DNA of 64,000 nucleotides, from NCBI GenBank assembly GCA_049115735.1, contig JAGDZP010000032.1, forward strand, positions 70,540 to 134,539, read 5' to 3'. The position numbers were made by a program, and so were the translations under genes. The notes under the pieces were generated by a model. The model saw nothing but the letters and a program-made list of their open reading frames with translations, made no database searches and had not been told where the DNA came from. How positions within the stretch are numbered: position 1 is the stretch's first letter; each line of letters opens with the position of its first letter. Below are positions 18,186-27,827 of the stretch, one piece after another. Source of the stretch: CAXBNB01 sp049115735. GTDB lineage: Bacteria > Bacteroidota > Bacteroidia > Cytophagales > Cyclobacteriaceae.

Positions 18186-19811
18186 ATGTCATCAACCAAA
18201 TACATCTTCGTTACGGGTGGAGTAACCTCCTCGCTTGGTAAAGGTATCATTTCAGCATCGCTCGCCAAGCTTATTCAGGCCAGGGGACATACTGTGACCA
18301 TTCAAAAATTTGATCCTTATATCAATGTCGATCCCGGTACCTTAAACCCATATGAACACGGAGAGTGTTATGTAACTGATGATGGGGCCGAAACGGACCT
18401 GGATTTGGGCCATTACGAGCGATTTCTGAACAGCCCAACCTCTCAAGGCAACAACGTTACGACGGGAAGGATTTACTATAATGTGATCACCAAAGAACGC
18501 CAAGGTGATTTTTTGGGAAAAACAGTACAAGTAGTCCCTCACATTACAGATGAGATAAAAGACAGTATATATAAGCTTGGCAATACCGGCGAGTATGATT
18601 TTGTGATCACAGAGATCGGCGGTTGTGTTGGTGATATCGAATCACTGCCATTTATAGAAGCAGTTCGTCAGGCGAGGTTTGAATTGGGTCCACAAAATGC
18701 AGTAGCTATCCATTTGACTCTGATACCATTTTTGAATGCCGCAGGTGAATTGAAAACTAAACCTACACAGCATTCTGTAAAGCAATTGCTGGAGGCGGGT
18801 ATTCAGCCGGACATTCTGGTATGTAGGAGTGAGCATCATCTACCTATGGACTTGAGGAGAAAAATTGCACTTTTTTGTAATGTTCCGATCAATTCTGTAA
18901 TAGAAGCACGTGATGCTGCGACTATATATGATGTGCCACTGTTAATGAGAAAGGAAAAGTTGGATGAACGAGTGCTAACGCGTTTGAAGATTTCGCATAA
19001 AAAGGAACCTAACCTGGATCTTTGGAAGGATTTCCTCAGGAAACTAAAAACTCCTACTTCGGAGGTAGCCATAACGGTAGTGGGTAAATATGTGGAGCTT
19101 CAGGATGCCTACAAGTCCATCAGCGAATCATTTATTCATGCAGGGGCAGAGAATGAGTGTAAAGTAAGGGTGAAATGGTTGTCATCTGAAGATGTGACCG
19201 CTGAAAATTGTGAAAAGCTTTTCGGTGAATCGGATGGTATATTGGTAGCGCCGGGTTTTGGTGAAAGAGGGTTGGAAGGAAAAATAGAAGCAGTGCGATA
19301 TGCCAGGGAGAATAATGTACCGTTTTTCGGAATTTGTCTTGGAATGCAATGTGCTACGATAGAATTCGCAAGAAACGTATTGAAACTGAAGGGAGCGAAT
19401 TCTACTGAGATGGATGGAAAATCAAAGCATCCGGTGATCGACCTCATGGAAAGCCAGAAAAACATAACGGCCAAAGGCGGGACTATGCGACTTGGTGCTT
19501 ATGCATGCCATTTGACTAAAGGAAGCAAGGTTCACGGTGTATATGGTCACGTGAATATCAGCGAGCGACATAGGCATAGATATGAATTCAACAATGAATA
19601 TAAAAAGGATTTTGAAGCTGCGGGTATGATCGCATCCGGAATAAATCCTGAAACAAATCTGGTTGAGATTATAGAGCTGAAAGACCATCCGTGGTTTATT
19701 GGTGCTCAGTTTCACCCCGAACTAAAAAGTACAGTTCTAAACCCACACCCACTGTTTGTGAAGTTTGTGAAGGCGGCATTGACGCATAGAAAGGAAGCAG
19801 TAAATTCATAA
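18186..19811 (+). CDS. pyrG: CTP synthase
   Basis: 541 residues, full length. The N-terminal synthetase domain opens with IFVTGGVTSSLGKGIISASLA (P-loop) and contains KFDPYINVDPGTLNPYEHGECYV and DLDLGHYERF. The C-terminal class I glutamine amidotransferase has FFGICLGMQC (nucleophile Cys) and FHPEL (catalytic His-x-Glu). The enzyme makes CTP from UTP, ATP and glutamine in the cytoplasm. Ten bases separate its stop from the yidC ATG, so the two are probably one operon. Confidence 0.98.
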   Translation: MSSTKYIFVTGGVTSSLGKGIISASLAKLIQARGHTVTIQKFDPYINVDPGTLNPYEHGECYVTDDGAETDLDLGHYERFLNSPTSQGNNVTTGRIYYNVITKERQGDFLGKTVQVVPHITDEIKDSIYKLGNTGEYDFVITEIGGCVGDIESLPFIEAVRQARFELGPQNAVAIHLTLIPFLNAAGELKTKPTQHSVKQLLEAGIQPDILVCRSEHHLPMDLRRKIALFCNVPINSVIEARDAATIYDVPLLMRKEKLDERVLTRLKISHKKEPNLDLWKDFLRKLKTPTSEVAITVVGKYVELQDAYKSISESFIHAGAENECKVRVKWLSSEDVTAENCEKLFGESDGILVAPGFGERGLEGKIEAVRYARENNVPFFGICLGMQCATIEFARNVLKLKGANSTEMDGKSKHPVIDLMESQKNITAKGGTMRLGAYACHLTKGSKVHGVYGHVNISERHRHRYEFNNEYKKDFEAAGMIASGINPETNLVEIIELKDHPWFIGAQFHPELKSTVLNPHPLFVKFVKAALTHRKEAVNS

Positions 19812-19820
19812 TTATTAGAA

Positions 19821-21686
19821 ATGGATAGAAACCAATTTATAGGTTTAATAGTGATGATGGTCTTGATGACTGTCTATTTTAAATTCTTCTCACCAGAAAT
19901 GCCGGAAGAGCCGGTCAGTGAGGCGGACACTACTGAGCAATCAGAAGAACAACCTGCCGCGATAGAAGCTCAATCAGGAAGTAACCAATCGGTCGTTTCC
20001 CAGGAAAGTGATTCGTTGCTGAACGCAATGAACAATGAGAAGTATGGCGTCTTTGCGGCCTTTGCTTCGCAGGATGAAAATACTTTTGAAATTGAAAATG
20101 AAGATATTATCGCCACATTCTCCTCGAAAGGAGGCCAGATAAAAAGGATAGTTCTCAAAAAGCATTTGACCTACCTTAAAGAGCCTTTGGTGCTAGTAGA
20201 TGAGAATAGCACTGATCTGGATATATGGGTGAAGAGCAACTATCGCCCGATAAATATATCTGACCTACAGTTTACCACTTCCAGAACAGCTACAAAGATA
20301 AGCAGTACAGATACTTTGAAGTTTAGCTTCAAAATGAGCCTGGACAACAGGCGGTTTATCGAACAGGAATATATTGTTCCAGGTTCGGGATATACCATTG
20401 GCTATAACCTGAAAATGAGTGGCTTGGATGGCATAGTAGATAATGAAGACGTGCAGCTAAATTGGGTGGACAGGATGAAGGTGTTTGAAGACAACCTGAA
20501 AGATTCACGGATAAAAGCTACCATAAACTATCAGGTTGCAGGTGAGGAAATGGACTATTTGAGTCCATCATCTACTGATACGGAGACTGAGGAACTCAAT
20601 GCTCCAATCGACTGGCTGGCTTTTCATCATAAATTTTTTACTTCAGCAATCATTGCCGAAAATGATTTTAGGTCTGGGTCTGTGAGTACTGAGGTGAACG
20701 AAGCAGATAGCACAGTAGTTAAAACTGGTGCCATGAACCTCACCATACCAATCGGTGACATCAAAGCCGGTGATGGCAAATTCAGTTTTTATTACGGCCC
20801 AAACAACTATGCCATCATGAAGAAAGTGACGGATGGTTTTGCCGAAAATGTGGATTTGGGTTGGAAGATGTTCAGGTTTATCAACAAAATATTGATTATC
20901 CCGATTTTCCATTTCCTTGAGAACTACATGGCAAATTATGGAATCATCATTATTCTGATGGTGATTTTTATCCGAATACTTTTATCCCCACTGACATATA
21001 AATCTCACATGTCAATGGCGAAAATGAAAGTTTTAAAGCCTGAGCTGGATGCTCTGAAAGAAAAAAATGAAAAGGCTGGTGGAGATGCTCAAAAAGCTCA
21101 GCAAGAGCAAATGCAGCTTTACTCCAAGGTCGGTATCAACCCTCTGAGTGGATGCATACCAATGTTACTTCAAATGCCGATTCTTTTTGCCATGTTCAAC
21201 TTTTTTCCAAATTCAATTGAGTTGAGACAGAAAGCATTTCTTTGGGCGCATGACCTGTCCACTTATGATAGTATTTTGGATTTGCCATTCAACATTCCAT
21301 TTTATGGCGATCATGTGAGTTTATTCACACTGTTGATGTGTGCTTCTACTATTTTGTATACCTGGTCGAATAGCCAGATGAATACAGCACAGATGCAAGG
21401 GCCGATGAAGAGCATGCAGTACATGATGCCGATAATGATGCTATTTTTCCTAAATAGCTATTCTTCAGGCCTTACATTTTATTACTTCGTTTCCAATGTG
21501 GTTGGTTTTGGACAGATAGCCTTGTTTAGGAAATTTGTAGATGAGGATAAAATCCTGAAAAAGCTCGAAGAGAACAGAAAGAAAAACGCCAACAAGAAAA
21601 AGTCAGGTTTCCAGCAAAAACTCGCGGAAGCCATGAAAACGGCAGAAGAAAAGCAGAAGCAAAAAAAGAAGAAAGGGAAGAGATGA
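19821..21686 (+). CDS. yidC: Membrane protein insertase YidC
   Basis: 621 residues, usual for Bacteroidota. An N-terminal membrane anchor (MDRNQFIGLIVMMVLMTVYF) precedes a large periplasmic beta-sandwich domain (roughly residues 80-340), then the conserved insertase core with about five helices (LLSPLTYKSHMSMAKMKVLKPE, GCIPMLLQMPILFAMFNFFP, MMPIMMLFFLNSYSSGLTFYYFVSN). The tail is very basic (NRKKNANKKKSG... KQKKKKGKR), as in YidC proteins that contact ribosomes. It inserts proteins into the inner membrane alone or with SecYEG. Directly after pyrG. Confidence 0.97.
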   Translation: MDRNQFIGLIVMMVLMTVYFKFFSPEMPEEPVSEADTTEQSEEQPAAIEAQSGSNQSVVSQESDSLLNAMNNEKYGVFAAFASQDENTFEIENEDIIATFSSKGGQIKRIVLKKHLTYLKEPLVLVDENSTDLDIWVKSNYRPINISDLQFTTSRTATKISSTDTLKFSFKMSLDNRRFIEQEYIVPGSGYTIGYNLKMSGLDGIVDNEDVQLNWVDRMKVFEDNLKDSRIKATINYQVAGEEMDYLSPSSTDTETEELNAPIDWLAFHHKFFTSAIIAENDFRSGSVSTEVNEADSTVVKTGAMNLTIPIGDIKAGDGKFSFYYGPNNYAIMKKVTDGFAENVDLGWKMFRFINKILIIPIFHFLENYMANYGIIIILMVIFIRILLSPLTYKSHMSMAKMKVLKPELDALKEKNEKAGGDAQKAQQEQMQLYSKVGINPLSGCIPMLLQMPILFAMFNFFPNSIELRQKAFLWAHDLSTYDSILDLPFNIPFYGDHVSLFTLLMCASTILYTWSNSQMNTAQMQGPMKSMQYMMPIMMLFFLNSYSSGLTFYYFVSNVVGFGQIALFRKFVDEDKILKKLEENRKKNANKKKSGFQQKLAEAMKTAEEKQKQKKKKGKR

Positions 21687-21861
21687 TTTTCTAGCTTTTT
21701 TCAAACAGTACTTTCATAGTGAGTTGATTGTCTACAAGTAAATAAAATTATACCTGGCCAAATGTGCGTAAAAATGTATGATTTGACCAAATATAGGTTT
21801 ACCATAAAGTAAGGTTGTTACCTATATCAATTACAATGATAAGCTAAGAAAATGCTGGATT

Positions 21862-23745
21862 CTATTCCAGTATTCCCACCTTAATATAAGAAGGGTTACT
21901 TCCGGATCTACTGATACGGTGCTTAGCCTTAACAAAATCCTCTTCGGTGGCCATGAAGATATTGTCGACAAATTTCTGAGGGTTGATGTCAATTAGAGGG
22001 AAGCAAGTACTTTGAACCTGCACCATGATTCTATGGCCTTTTTTAAACGTATGCAAAATATCCTGAAGAGGCACTTTTACCTTTTCAAGTTCTTTTGGAA
22101 CAAATGGTTCTGGGTTTTCATAACTGTTTCTATAGCGTCCTCTAAAGGTCTCACTTCTAACGAGCTGTTGAAAGCCACCCATTTCTCTATTGGGTTTATG
22201 AGGGTAGGTAGGATGATCTTCTGGGTATACATCTATAAGTTTTACAATCCAATCAGCATCACCTTGGTCAGTTGTCACTAGTAGATTGGCAGCTAATGGA
22301 CCCGCCAAAGTGAGGTCGGCTTCCAGAGGCTCTGTTTGGTATGAAATGACATCTTTCCGATCGCTTAGAAACCTTTGATTATCCGTCATATAGCTTTTTG
22401 GCATTCCAATCTCATCTTCTTCTGTAAATGGTACAGGATCATTGGGGTTGCTGATAAATACGTCCATGCCGTGCTCATTACTCTTTGGAGGTGTGAAGCT
22501 TAACACCCTCTTTTTATTGAAGTAGAGGTTTCTGGAAGTGACATTTTCAGGAGGCCATGTATCAAATTTTCTCCAGATATTTTTTCCTGTTTCAAATACG
22601 GTAGCTTCAGCCAGGTCTGCATCGCCATCATCCTTCAGGTGGTAGGTAAAAAATGGATAAATGATTTCATTAGCATAGTAATCAGACGTACTTTCTCCAA
22701 AGTGAACATCACCCAGGGAAGTACCATCTGTACGTTTCCATCCGCCATGGCTCCAAGGGCCCATCACGAGAGAATTGAATATTTTGGGATTGTTATTTTC
22801 AACGGCCTTATAAATTTCCAGTGGGCCGTAGAGGTCTTCCGCATCATACCACCCTCCAATAGTCAGTACAGCACAGTTAATATTTTTAAGGTGTGGTAAA
22901 ATATTCATATCCTGCCAAAACTTATCGTAGTTGGGGTGAGAGACCATTTCATTCCAAAACTTCAGACTGTCTCCGAGATAGAGTTCCTTGGCTCTTTCGA
23001 TAGGCGTGATGCTTTTGTAAAAATCGTATCCACTGGCAGTGGGGTACTTGAACTTAGAAGTAGGCTCTTTGGTTGGTTCTGGTCTTGGTTGGTCAAACCA
23101 GCTGAAAAAGTTGTAGGCGTGTGGGTAAAAAAATGCCCCATGATGGTGGAAATCATCGAAATACCAGTCTGCAATGGGTGCCTGAGGAGATGCTGCAACC
23201 AACGCAGGATGGGAGTCGATCATGCCAGCAGCTGTATAAAAGCCCGGGTATGAAATGCCCCATTGTCCTACTTTTCCATTGTGGTTTTCCAGGTTGTCCA
23301 ACAGCCATTCTATCGTATCAAAGGTGTCAGTGCTTTCATTATAGCTTCTCTCACTCACATGAGGAGTCATGTTCACAAATTCCCCTTCAGACATATACTT
23401 TCCCCTTACATCCTGATAAACGAAGATGTAAAGGTCTCTGGCCAGGCGCATGCTGGGGCCAATGTCTTTTTTGTATTGTGCTTTTCCTGTACCATACGGT
23501 TTAGCGCCGTAGGGCGTTCGGTTCATCAGTATCGGGTATTTTCCTTCTTTCTTTTTTGGAGAATATATGGCAGTAAACAGCTTTGTGCCATCTCTCATTG
23601 GGATGTACACCTCTTGCTTGTCATAGTTCTCTTTGATGAATTTTACATTTTCCTGGGTTGAAAAAGGCACATACTTCTCCTTCTCGGTTTGACAAGAAAA
23701 AAGAAGAATAGAAAATGCAAAAGCTGTGGCTAGTAGTTGTTTCAT
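21862..23745 (-). CDS. CocE/NonD-family (S15-type) hydrolase lipoprotein
   Basis: 627 residues with a lipoprotein signal (FSILLFSC, Cys 18). N-terminal alpha/beta hydrolase with DGTKLFTAIYSP, YQDVRGKYMSEGEF and nucleophile elbow GQWGISYPGF (Ser 165), followed by the C-terminal galactose-binding-like jelly roll (FTEEDEIGMPKSYMTDNQRF, ... IMVQVQSTCFPLID). The family includes X-Pro dipeptidyl peptidases, cocaine esterase and cephalosporin acylases. Likely acts on peptides or esters at the cell envelope; substrate not decidable here. Only 9 bp upstream of crcB's stop on the same strand, so possibly co-transcribed with it. Confidence 0.9.
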   Translation of the reverse strand: MKQLLATAFAFSILLFSCQTEKEKYVPFSTQENVKFIKENYDKQEVYIPMRDGTKLFTAIYSPKKKEGKYPILMNRTPYGAKPYGTGKAQYKKDIGPSMRLARDLYIFVYQDVRGKYMSEGEFVNMTPHVSERSYNESTDTFDTIEWLLDNLENHNGKVGQWGISYPGFYTAAGMIDSHPALVAASPQAPIADWYFDDFHHHGAFFYPHAYNFFSWFDQPRPEPTKEPTSKFKYPTASGYDFYKSITPIERAKELYLGDSLKFWNEMVSHPNYDKFWQDMNILPHLKNINCAVLTIGGWYDAEDLYGPLEIYKAVENNNPKIFNSLVMGPWSHGGWKRTDGTSLGDVHFGESTSDYYANEIIYPFFTYHLKDDGDADLAEATVFETGKNIWRKFDTWPPENVTSRNLYFNKKRVLSFTPPKSNEHGMDVFISNPNDPVPFTEEDEIGMPKSYMTDNQRFLSDRKDVISYQTEPLEADLTLAGPLAANLLVTTDQGDADWIVKLIDVYPEDHPTYPHKPNREMGGFQQLVRSETFRGRYRNSYENPEPFVPKELEKVKVPLQDILHTFKKGHRIMVQVQSTCFPLIDINPQKFVDNIFMATEEDFVKAKHRISRSGSNPSYIKVGILE

Positions 23746-23754
23746 TTTGGATAT

Positions 23755-24126
23755 TTAAATAATTGCCCGTCCGATCATCATTCCAATATAAGTTGCCAGA
23801 AGTCCAAGGATGATGCTCGATGTGATATAAATAAAGGCATAGTTGCTGTGGTGCCCGATCAGATAATTGGTGTTTTCCAGTGCAAATGCAGAGAAGGTAG
23901 TAAACCCGCCACAGAATCCCCCGGTTAAGAATACCAACCATTCACGTTGCATTCTACCTGACTGCTCGATGCACAAGCCGATAATTAAGCAACCAATGAT
24001 ATTGGCAACAAACGTCCCAGCCACACCTATTCCAGGTGTTAGTTTCAGAAAAGCCTGCTGTACCAGAAACCTAGCTGAACTACCCAGAAAGCCTCCAATG
24101 CCTACTATTAGTGCAAGTCTGATCAT
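23755..24126 (-). CDS. crcB: Fluoride channel CrcB/Fluc
   Basis: 123 residues with four membrane helices. The signature GGFCGGFTTFSAFALE (phenylalanine track region) and the early GGFLGSSARF are diagnostic of Fluc fluoride channels, which work as dual-topology dimers to export fluoride. Overlaps the upstream gene by 4 nt (start ATG within its stop). I see no fluoride riboswitch upstream. Confidence 0.95.
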   Translation of the reverse strand: MIRLALIVGIGGFLGSSARFLVQQAFLKLTPGIGVAGTFVANIIGCLIIGLCIEQSGRMQREWLVFLTGGFCGGFTTFSAFALENTNYLIGHHSNYAFIYITSSIILGLLATYIGMMIGRAII

Positions 24127-24566
24127 GATTGTTGCAACTTCTTAAACTTCTTGGTCATGTACTTTTTTACTTTGTCAAACTCACTATGCTCTTGCCGACT
24201 GATGCTGTATTTTTTACCATCCTTTGTTTGCCAGACAAGTTCTTCATACACACCGCCAAAGGTTTTTATTTTATCAATATTCCAGCTTTCGAGCTCTTTA
24301 CCAGTGAATTTCACCTTCTTAAACCTAAAGGGGTAATTTAATGAGAATTTTTCTTTGGCTATGCTCATTATTTTAATACCAATTAAGGTTTTGAGGGTGA
24401 CGGTAAGCGCTATTGGCCCGGTTGTAAGGATAAGAATAATGCTAACTGTATTTCCCTCTTCTGATTCCAGAAAACTGAATAAAGCGTATAAAAAAGCACC
24501 ATAAGCCAGGATGAGGAAGATGCCAACTGAAAATAGGGTGCTTACTTTTGGTTTGGAAACGAGCAT
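24123..24566 (-). CDS. Hypothetical membrane protein upstream of crcB
   Basis: 147 residues, not recognised. Two membrane helices (about residues 12-32 and 42-64) are followed by a soluble domain with short beta strands (FRFKKVKFTGKE, VWQTKDGKKYSISRQEH) and a basic tail. The layout recalls small proteins with two helices and a cytoplasmic PH-like fold, but that is only shape-based. It is coupled to crcB by a 4-nt overlap, so a role linked to the same membrane is possible. Confidence 0.7.
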   Translation of the reverse strand: MLVSKPKVSTLFSVGIFLILAYGAFLYALFSFLESEEGNTVSIILILTTGPIALTVTLKTLIGIKIMSIAKEKFSLNYPFRFKKVKFTGKELESWNIDKIKTFGGVYEELVWQTKDGKKYSISRQEHSEFDKVKKYMTKKFKKLQQS

Positions 24567-24644
24567 AACACGGCAAATTTATTATTTCACACCAAAAACT
24601 AAATGGCACAATAAAATAATGTCGAAGGAATAAATGGGAACGCC

Positions 24645-26570
24645 CTAGTTTGGCTTTAGCCAATTATTGCGAATCCTGAGTTGTCTGTCGCTTGGGAATT
24701 CTTTAAAAACCAATGCGTGTTTTTCGCTGTACTGAAGTCGTTCCACCGGAGTTTTTAAAAGGACTTCCTTGCTCTCACCTTCCTCTGATTTCCTAAGTAC
24801 CGTGTAGGATAACTCATCCAAATCCCTCAGCCTATCCAGCTCCTTTTCAAACATTGCTACCATATTCAAAATGTCCGGAATTTCTTGCCCATTGATCTTC
24901 AATAGGAGGTCCCCGGTTTTAAATCCGATTTTTTTGCCAAAATCATTGAGTTGATCTGCATCTACAATTTTTATTTTTTGATCTACCGTATCAATTGAAA
25001 GTGCCTCCAATGTAAACCCTAGGGAATAGGCTTCTCCTTCTGCACTTTCAAAGTAATTCACACCTACAGACTCGAAAATTGCCTCGTAGGGCAAGACGCC
25101 CCCTTGTATGATATAGGACTGGAAGAATTCGTTGATTTCAGGATAAGTCATCTCAGTTATGACATCAAACAATTCCTCATCATGAAATGGTCTTTCTTTA
25201 CCAAACTTATCAGAAAGCTCAGCTATCAAATCCTGCAAGCCATACTTTCCATCTGATAAGTCTCTAAGTTTTATGTCGAGGCACATCCCTATCAGTGCCC
25301 CTTTTTCATAAACATTACCGTATTGGTCTTTGTGCAAATCGAGTGTCTGCTTACTAAGTTGTGTGAAGGACAATGTGTCGTTGAATTTATTCGCTGAGTT
25401 GATAATTTTGCTGCGTAGCGCAGCGAGATAGTCGTCAGGAGATATAATGTCGTATTTAATCTGTGCATTGTCCGAGAAGTACTCTGTAATACCCTCATAT
25501 AGCCACAGGTGCTTAGACATCTGAGGTTCATTAAAATCGAAATACTCGATTTCCTCAGAATGAATATTCAAAGGAGTGACAATATGAAAAAATTCGTGTG
25601 CGGCTACATCCTTCAATGATTGTGAGAGATAGCTGAATGGCACTTCGGGGAAATAGTAGTAAGATGAATAGGAGTGCTCCAAAGCACCTTGGATAGGAAG
25701 TGTTTTCGAATAATCTTCAAAGTAGTAAATGAAAGCGTACTTTTCTACAGGTAGTTCTCCCCCCAGGTAATCCTTGGCAGCCAATAAAATTTGCTCAACA
25801 TTTTCAGCCACCATTTTCGAGTTGACCATATTCTGTTGCGTGTAGGTGGATATAAGCACCTCAGTATTGGCAACTTTCAGGATGGTAGTATCTGGCACAT
25901 TGTACATCATCGGCGAATCAACCAGTCTTTGATAATCAGATATGTCATAGGTATCAACCATTAAACCCTCGTCAGCATCTACGAGCCGATCACCATTTGT
26001 GCCCATGTCAGAAAGCAATGTGGACCTGGACTTGACCAATCCTGTGGAACCATAAAAATCTTCTGGCCTGACAATGTTTATTTGATAGTCGGTTTTGAGC
26101 ATACCATCAAAATAGCCAAAGAAAGCATGAGTATTGAACACTACATTCTTGCCGGCTTCTATGTTTGTTCCTGCCATCGGATAAATGAAATTGTCTTCAA
26201 TATCCGTGTCATAGGTGTCTTCCACCCAATAAGAAATCTTATGCAATTTTTTAACTTTTCCAATCTTCCAACTATTGTTATCCAATCGTTTGACAGGTAG
26301 TTCTTTGTTCTTTATATCGAAAGCTTTGAAATCGGACACAAAACGGCCAAAATCAGCCACACGATAGGTGCCAGGGATGATTTTGGGCATAAAAAAAACA
26401 ATGCTATTGGAGTTTGTCGCTGGCGGAAGTAATTCGATTTGTAGCTTGTCATCTACTACTTTCGTAATATCCACTGTATAGACATACTTGTCTCTAACTT
26501 CGGTGGATTGGGCGTTGATTCGCTGAAGTATAATAAGCGACAGCACGCTCAATAAAAATATCCTAATCAT
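24645..26570 (-). CDS. M61-family metallopeptidase with PDZ domain
   Basis: 641 residues with a signal peptide (MIRIFLLSVLSLIILQRINAQ). An N-terminal beta domain (about 25-210) precedes the M61 catalytic domain with HEFFH (325-329) and the downstream Glu in WLYEGITEYF (Glu 359), the gluzincin zinc site. A PDZ domain follows (SLGFTLEAL ... IGFKTGDLLLKINGQEI, about 520-610). M61 enzymes are glycyl aminopeptidases, often periplasmic in Bacteroidota. No obvious operon partner. Confidence 0.93.
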   Translation of the reverse strand: MIRIFLLSVLSLIILQRINAQSTEVRDKYVYTVDITKVVDDKLQIELLPPATNSNSIVFFMPKIIPGTYRVADFGRFVSDFKAFDIKNKELPVKRLDNNSWKIGKVKKLHKISYWVEDTYDTDIEDNFIYPMAGTNIEAGKNVVFNTHAFFGYFDGMLKTDYQINIVRPEDFYGSTGLVKSRSTLLSDMGTNGDRLVDADEGLMVDTYDISDYQRLVDSPMMYNVPDTTILKVANTEVLISTYTQQNMVNSKMVAENVEQILLAAKDYLGGELPVEKYAFIYYFEDYSKTLPIQGALEHSYSSYYYFPEVPFSYLSQSLKDVAAHEFFHIVTPLNIHSEEIEYFDFNEPQMSKHLWLYEGITEYFSDNAQIKYDIISPDDYLAALRSKIINSANKFNDTLSFTQLSKQTLDLHKDQYGNVYEKGALIGMCLDIKLRDLSDGKYGLQDLIAELSDKFGKERPFHDEELFDVITEMTYPEINEFFQSYIIQGGVLPYEAIFESVGVNYFESAEGEAYSLGFTLEALSIDTVDQKIKIVDADQLNDFGKKIGFKTGDLLLKINGQEIPDILNMVAMFEKELDRLRDLDELSYTVLRKSEEGESKEVLLKTPVERLQYSEKHALVFKEFPSDRQLRIRNNWLKPN

Positions 26571-26658
26571 TAATCGTGAGTTTTTGATCCTGCAATATTA
26601 ACTCATCTTCCAGAGTACAGTTTTATAATTTACATAAAGGGTGAAAATTTAGTATTAA

Positions 26659-27237
26659 TTAATCCTCTATTGATTGGATATAGGAAATGATCTGTGGAAA
26701 AAAAGAATCAAACTCAGTGGAATAAAGCTCATAATCCTTCTTCAAATCGTGAACGGCCATTTCCATTTTCGAATCGAAGGAGGCCCTTCTGGACATGCCT
26801 CTCAGGGCGGTTCCTATGCCCTCCAAAAACTGATAGTTGTATAACCAGTCTGTAGACTTCATGTGATATAGGGTGAGGTTGGCCCTGGAGGGGAAAGTTG
26901 ATGAATAGGAAGATAGAAAGTCGTAATTCCGTTGCGTGAATTCCCTCAACGGTTCGTCCGAATACTTATCCCATTTCTTAGCTAAAAGGTGGTCGTAGTA
27001 CATGTCGACAATTACAGAAGAATAGTGTCTATAGTCTTTCCAGAGCCTGTTCTTGCTCTCTTTTACAACCGGGTGCGTATCAGTATAGGTGTCTATATCT
27101 CGGTGTATTTGAATGCCTTTCTGAATTTCTACGTCATATTCCTGCGCCTGACTGCCCTTGACAAAATCTGCAATGAAGTTACCCACAGCGATTGTTTCTG
27201 AATCAAATGAAAGAAATAGGTGCGCTAAAAAATTCAT
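26659..27237 (-). CDS. acpH: Acyl carrier protein phosphodiesterase
   Basis: 192 residues. The start MNFLAHLFLSF, GNFIADFVKG, GIQIHRDIDTYTDTHP (metal-binding His/Asp of the HD-like fold) and DMYYDHLLAKKW are the AcpH family pattern. The enzyme removes the phosphopantetheine prosthetic group from acyl carrier protein in the cytoplasm. Single gene with its own upstream space, divergent from the TerB-like gene. Confidence 0.92.
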   Translation of the reverse strand: MNFLAHLFLSFDSETIAVGNFIADFVKGSQAQEYDVEIQKGIQIHRDIDTYTDTHPVVKESKNRLWKDYRHYSSVIVDMYYDHLLAKKWDKYSDEPLREFTQRNYDFLSSYSSTFPSRANLTLYHMKSTDWLYNYQFLEGIGTALRGMSRRASFDSKMEMAVHDLKKDYELYSTEFDSFFPQIISYIQSIED

Positions 27238-27386
27238 AGAAAGTAGCTTGTCTTCAATTTATACAAAGCGCAGTGAAATAAATGGTATGGTTGTGATATT
27301 TTGAAATCGCATGGATACAAAAGCATGGTGACAGCTATATTTCCATAAATACGTATATGTTTCAGCAATTGATTCCTTCCTTTTTT

Positions 27387-27394
27387 TATATTTG
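27387..27394 (+). promoter_or_regulatory. Candidate -7 element of the TerB-like gene
   Basis: TATATTTG fits TAnnTTTG and is 34 nt before ATG 27429. The nearest TTG (27369-27371) is 15 nt away instead of about 19, so the -33 match is weak. It also argues against translation starting at the in-frame ATG 27357, which lies upstream of this box. Confidence 0.45.
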
Positions 27395-27428
27395 TTTACA
27401 TTTATCAGATAATCACGAAGCTATAAAC

Positions 27429-27824
27429 ATGTCCAATATCCATTTGAACATTCTAATACAACTCGCCAAAATTGATGGTGTGGTAGTCCAGGAAGAAATT
27501 GATTTGATCAATGATATTGGAAAGGCACATGGCATGACCGAAGAGCAAATTTCAGCTTGCTTTGATGAGCACCACTCTGTGGATGATCTTGAAGGATTGT
27601 CTGATGACGAAAAATTCGAATACGTATATTCCATTGTGCAGTTGATGAAAATAGATGGAAGGTTATACGATGAAGAAATCAAATTCTGCGGAAAGGTGGC
27701 TGCTAAGTTGGGTTACAATGAGGAGGTTCTTTTCGAACTTATGCTAAAAATTTATAGTGATCCACATATAAGTGCAGATAAGGATGAAATCAAAAAGAGG
27801 ATTCAGTCTCACCTGCTAAAATAA
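27429..27824 (+). CDS. TerB-like helical protein
   Basis: 131 residues from ATG 27429. The upstream in-frame ATG (27357) would add a hydrophobic head lying partly upstream of the promoter candidate, so I prefer the shorter form. The protein has two similar acidic helical halves, each with the TerB pattern of a loop with conserved acids: LAKIDGVVVQEEIDLI and LMKIDGRLYDEEIKFC. TerB domains are found in tellurite and stress-response proteins and bind metal in some cases. Function here unknown. Convergent with comEC, 3 bp between stops. Confidence 0.8.
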   Translation: MSNIHLNILIQLAKIDGVVVQEEIDLINDIGKAHGMTEEQISACFDEHHSVDDLEGLSDDEKFEYVYSIVQLMKIDGRLYDEEIKFCGKVAAKLGYNEEVLFELMLKIYSDPHISADKDEIKKRIQSHLLK

Positions 27825-27827
27825 TCC

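Noticed and set aside
24567..24644. Fluoride riboswitch near crcB
   Set aside because: I looked upstream of the crcB unit and found no recognisable pseudoknot pattern.
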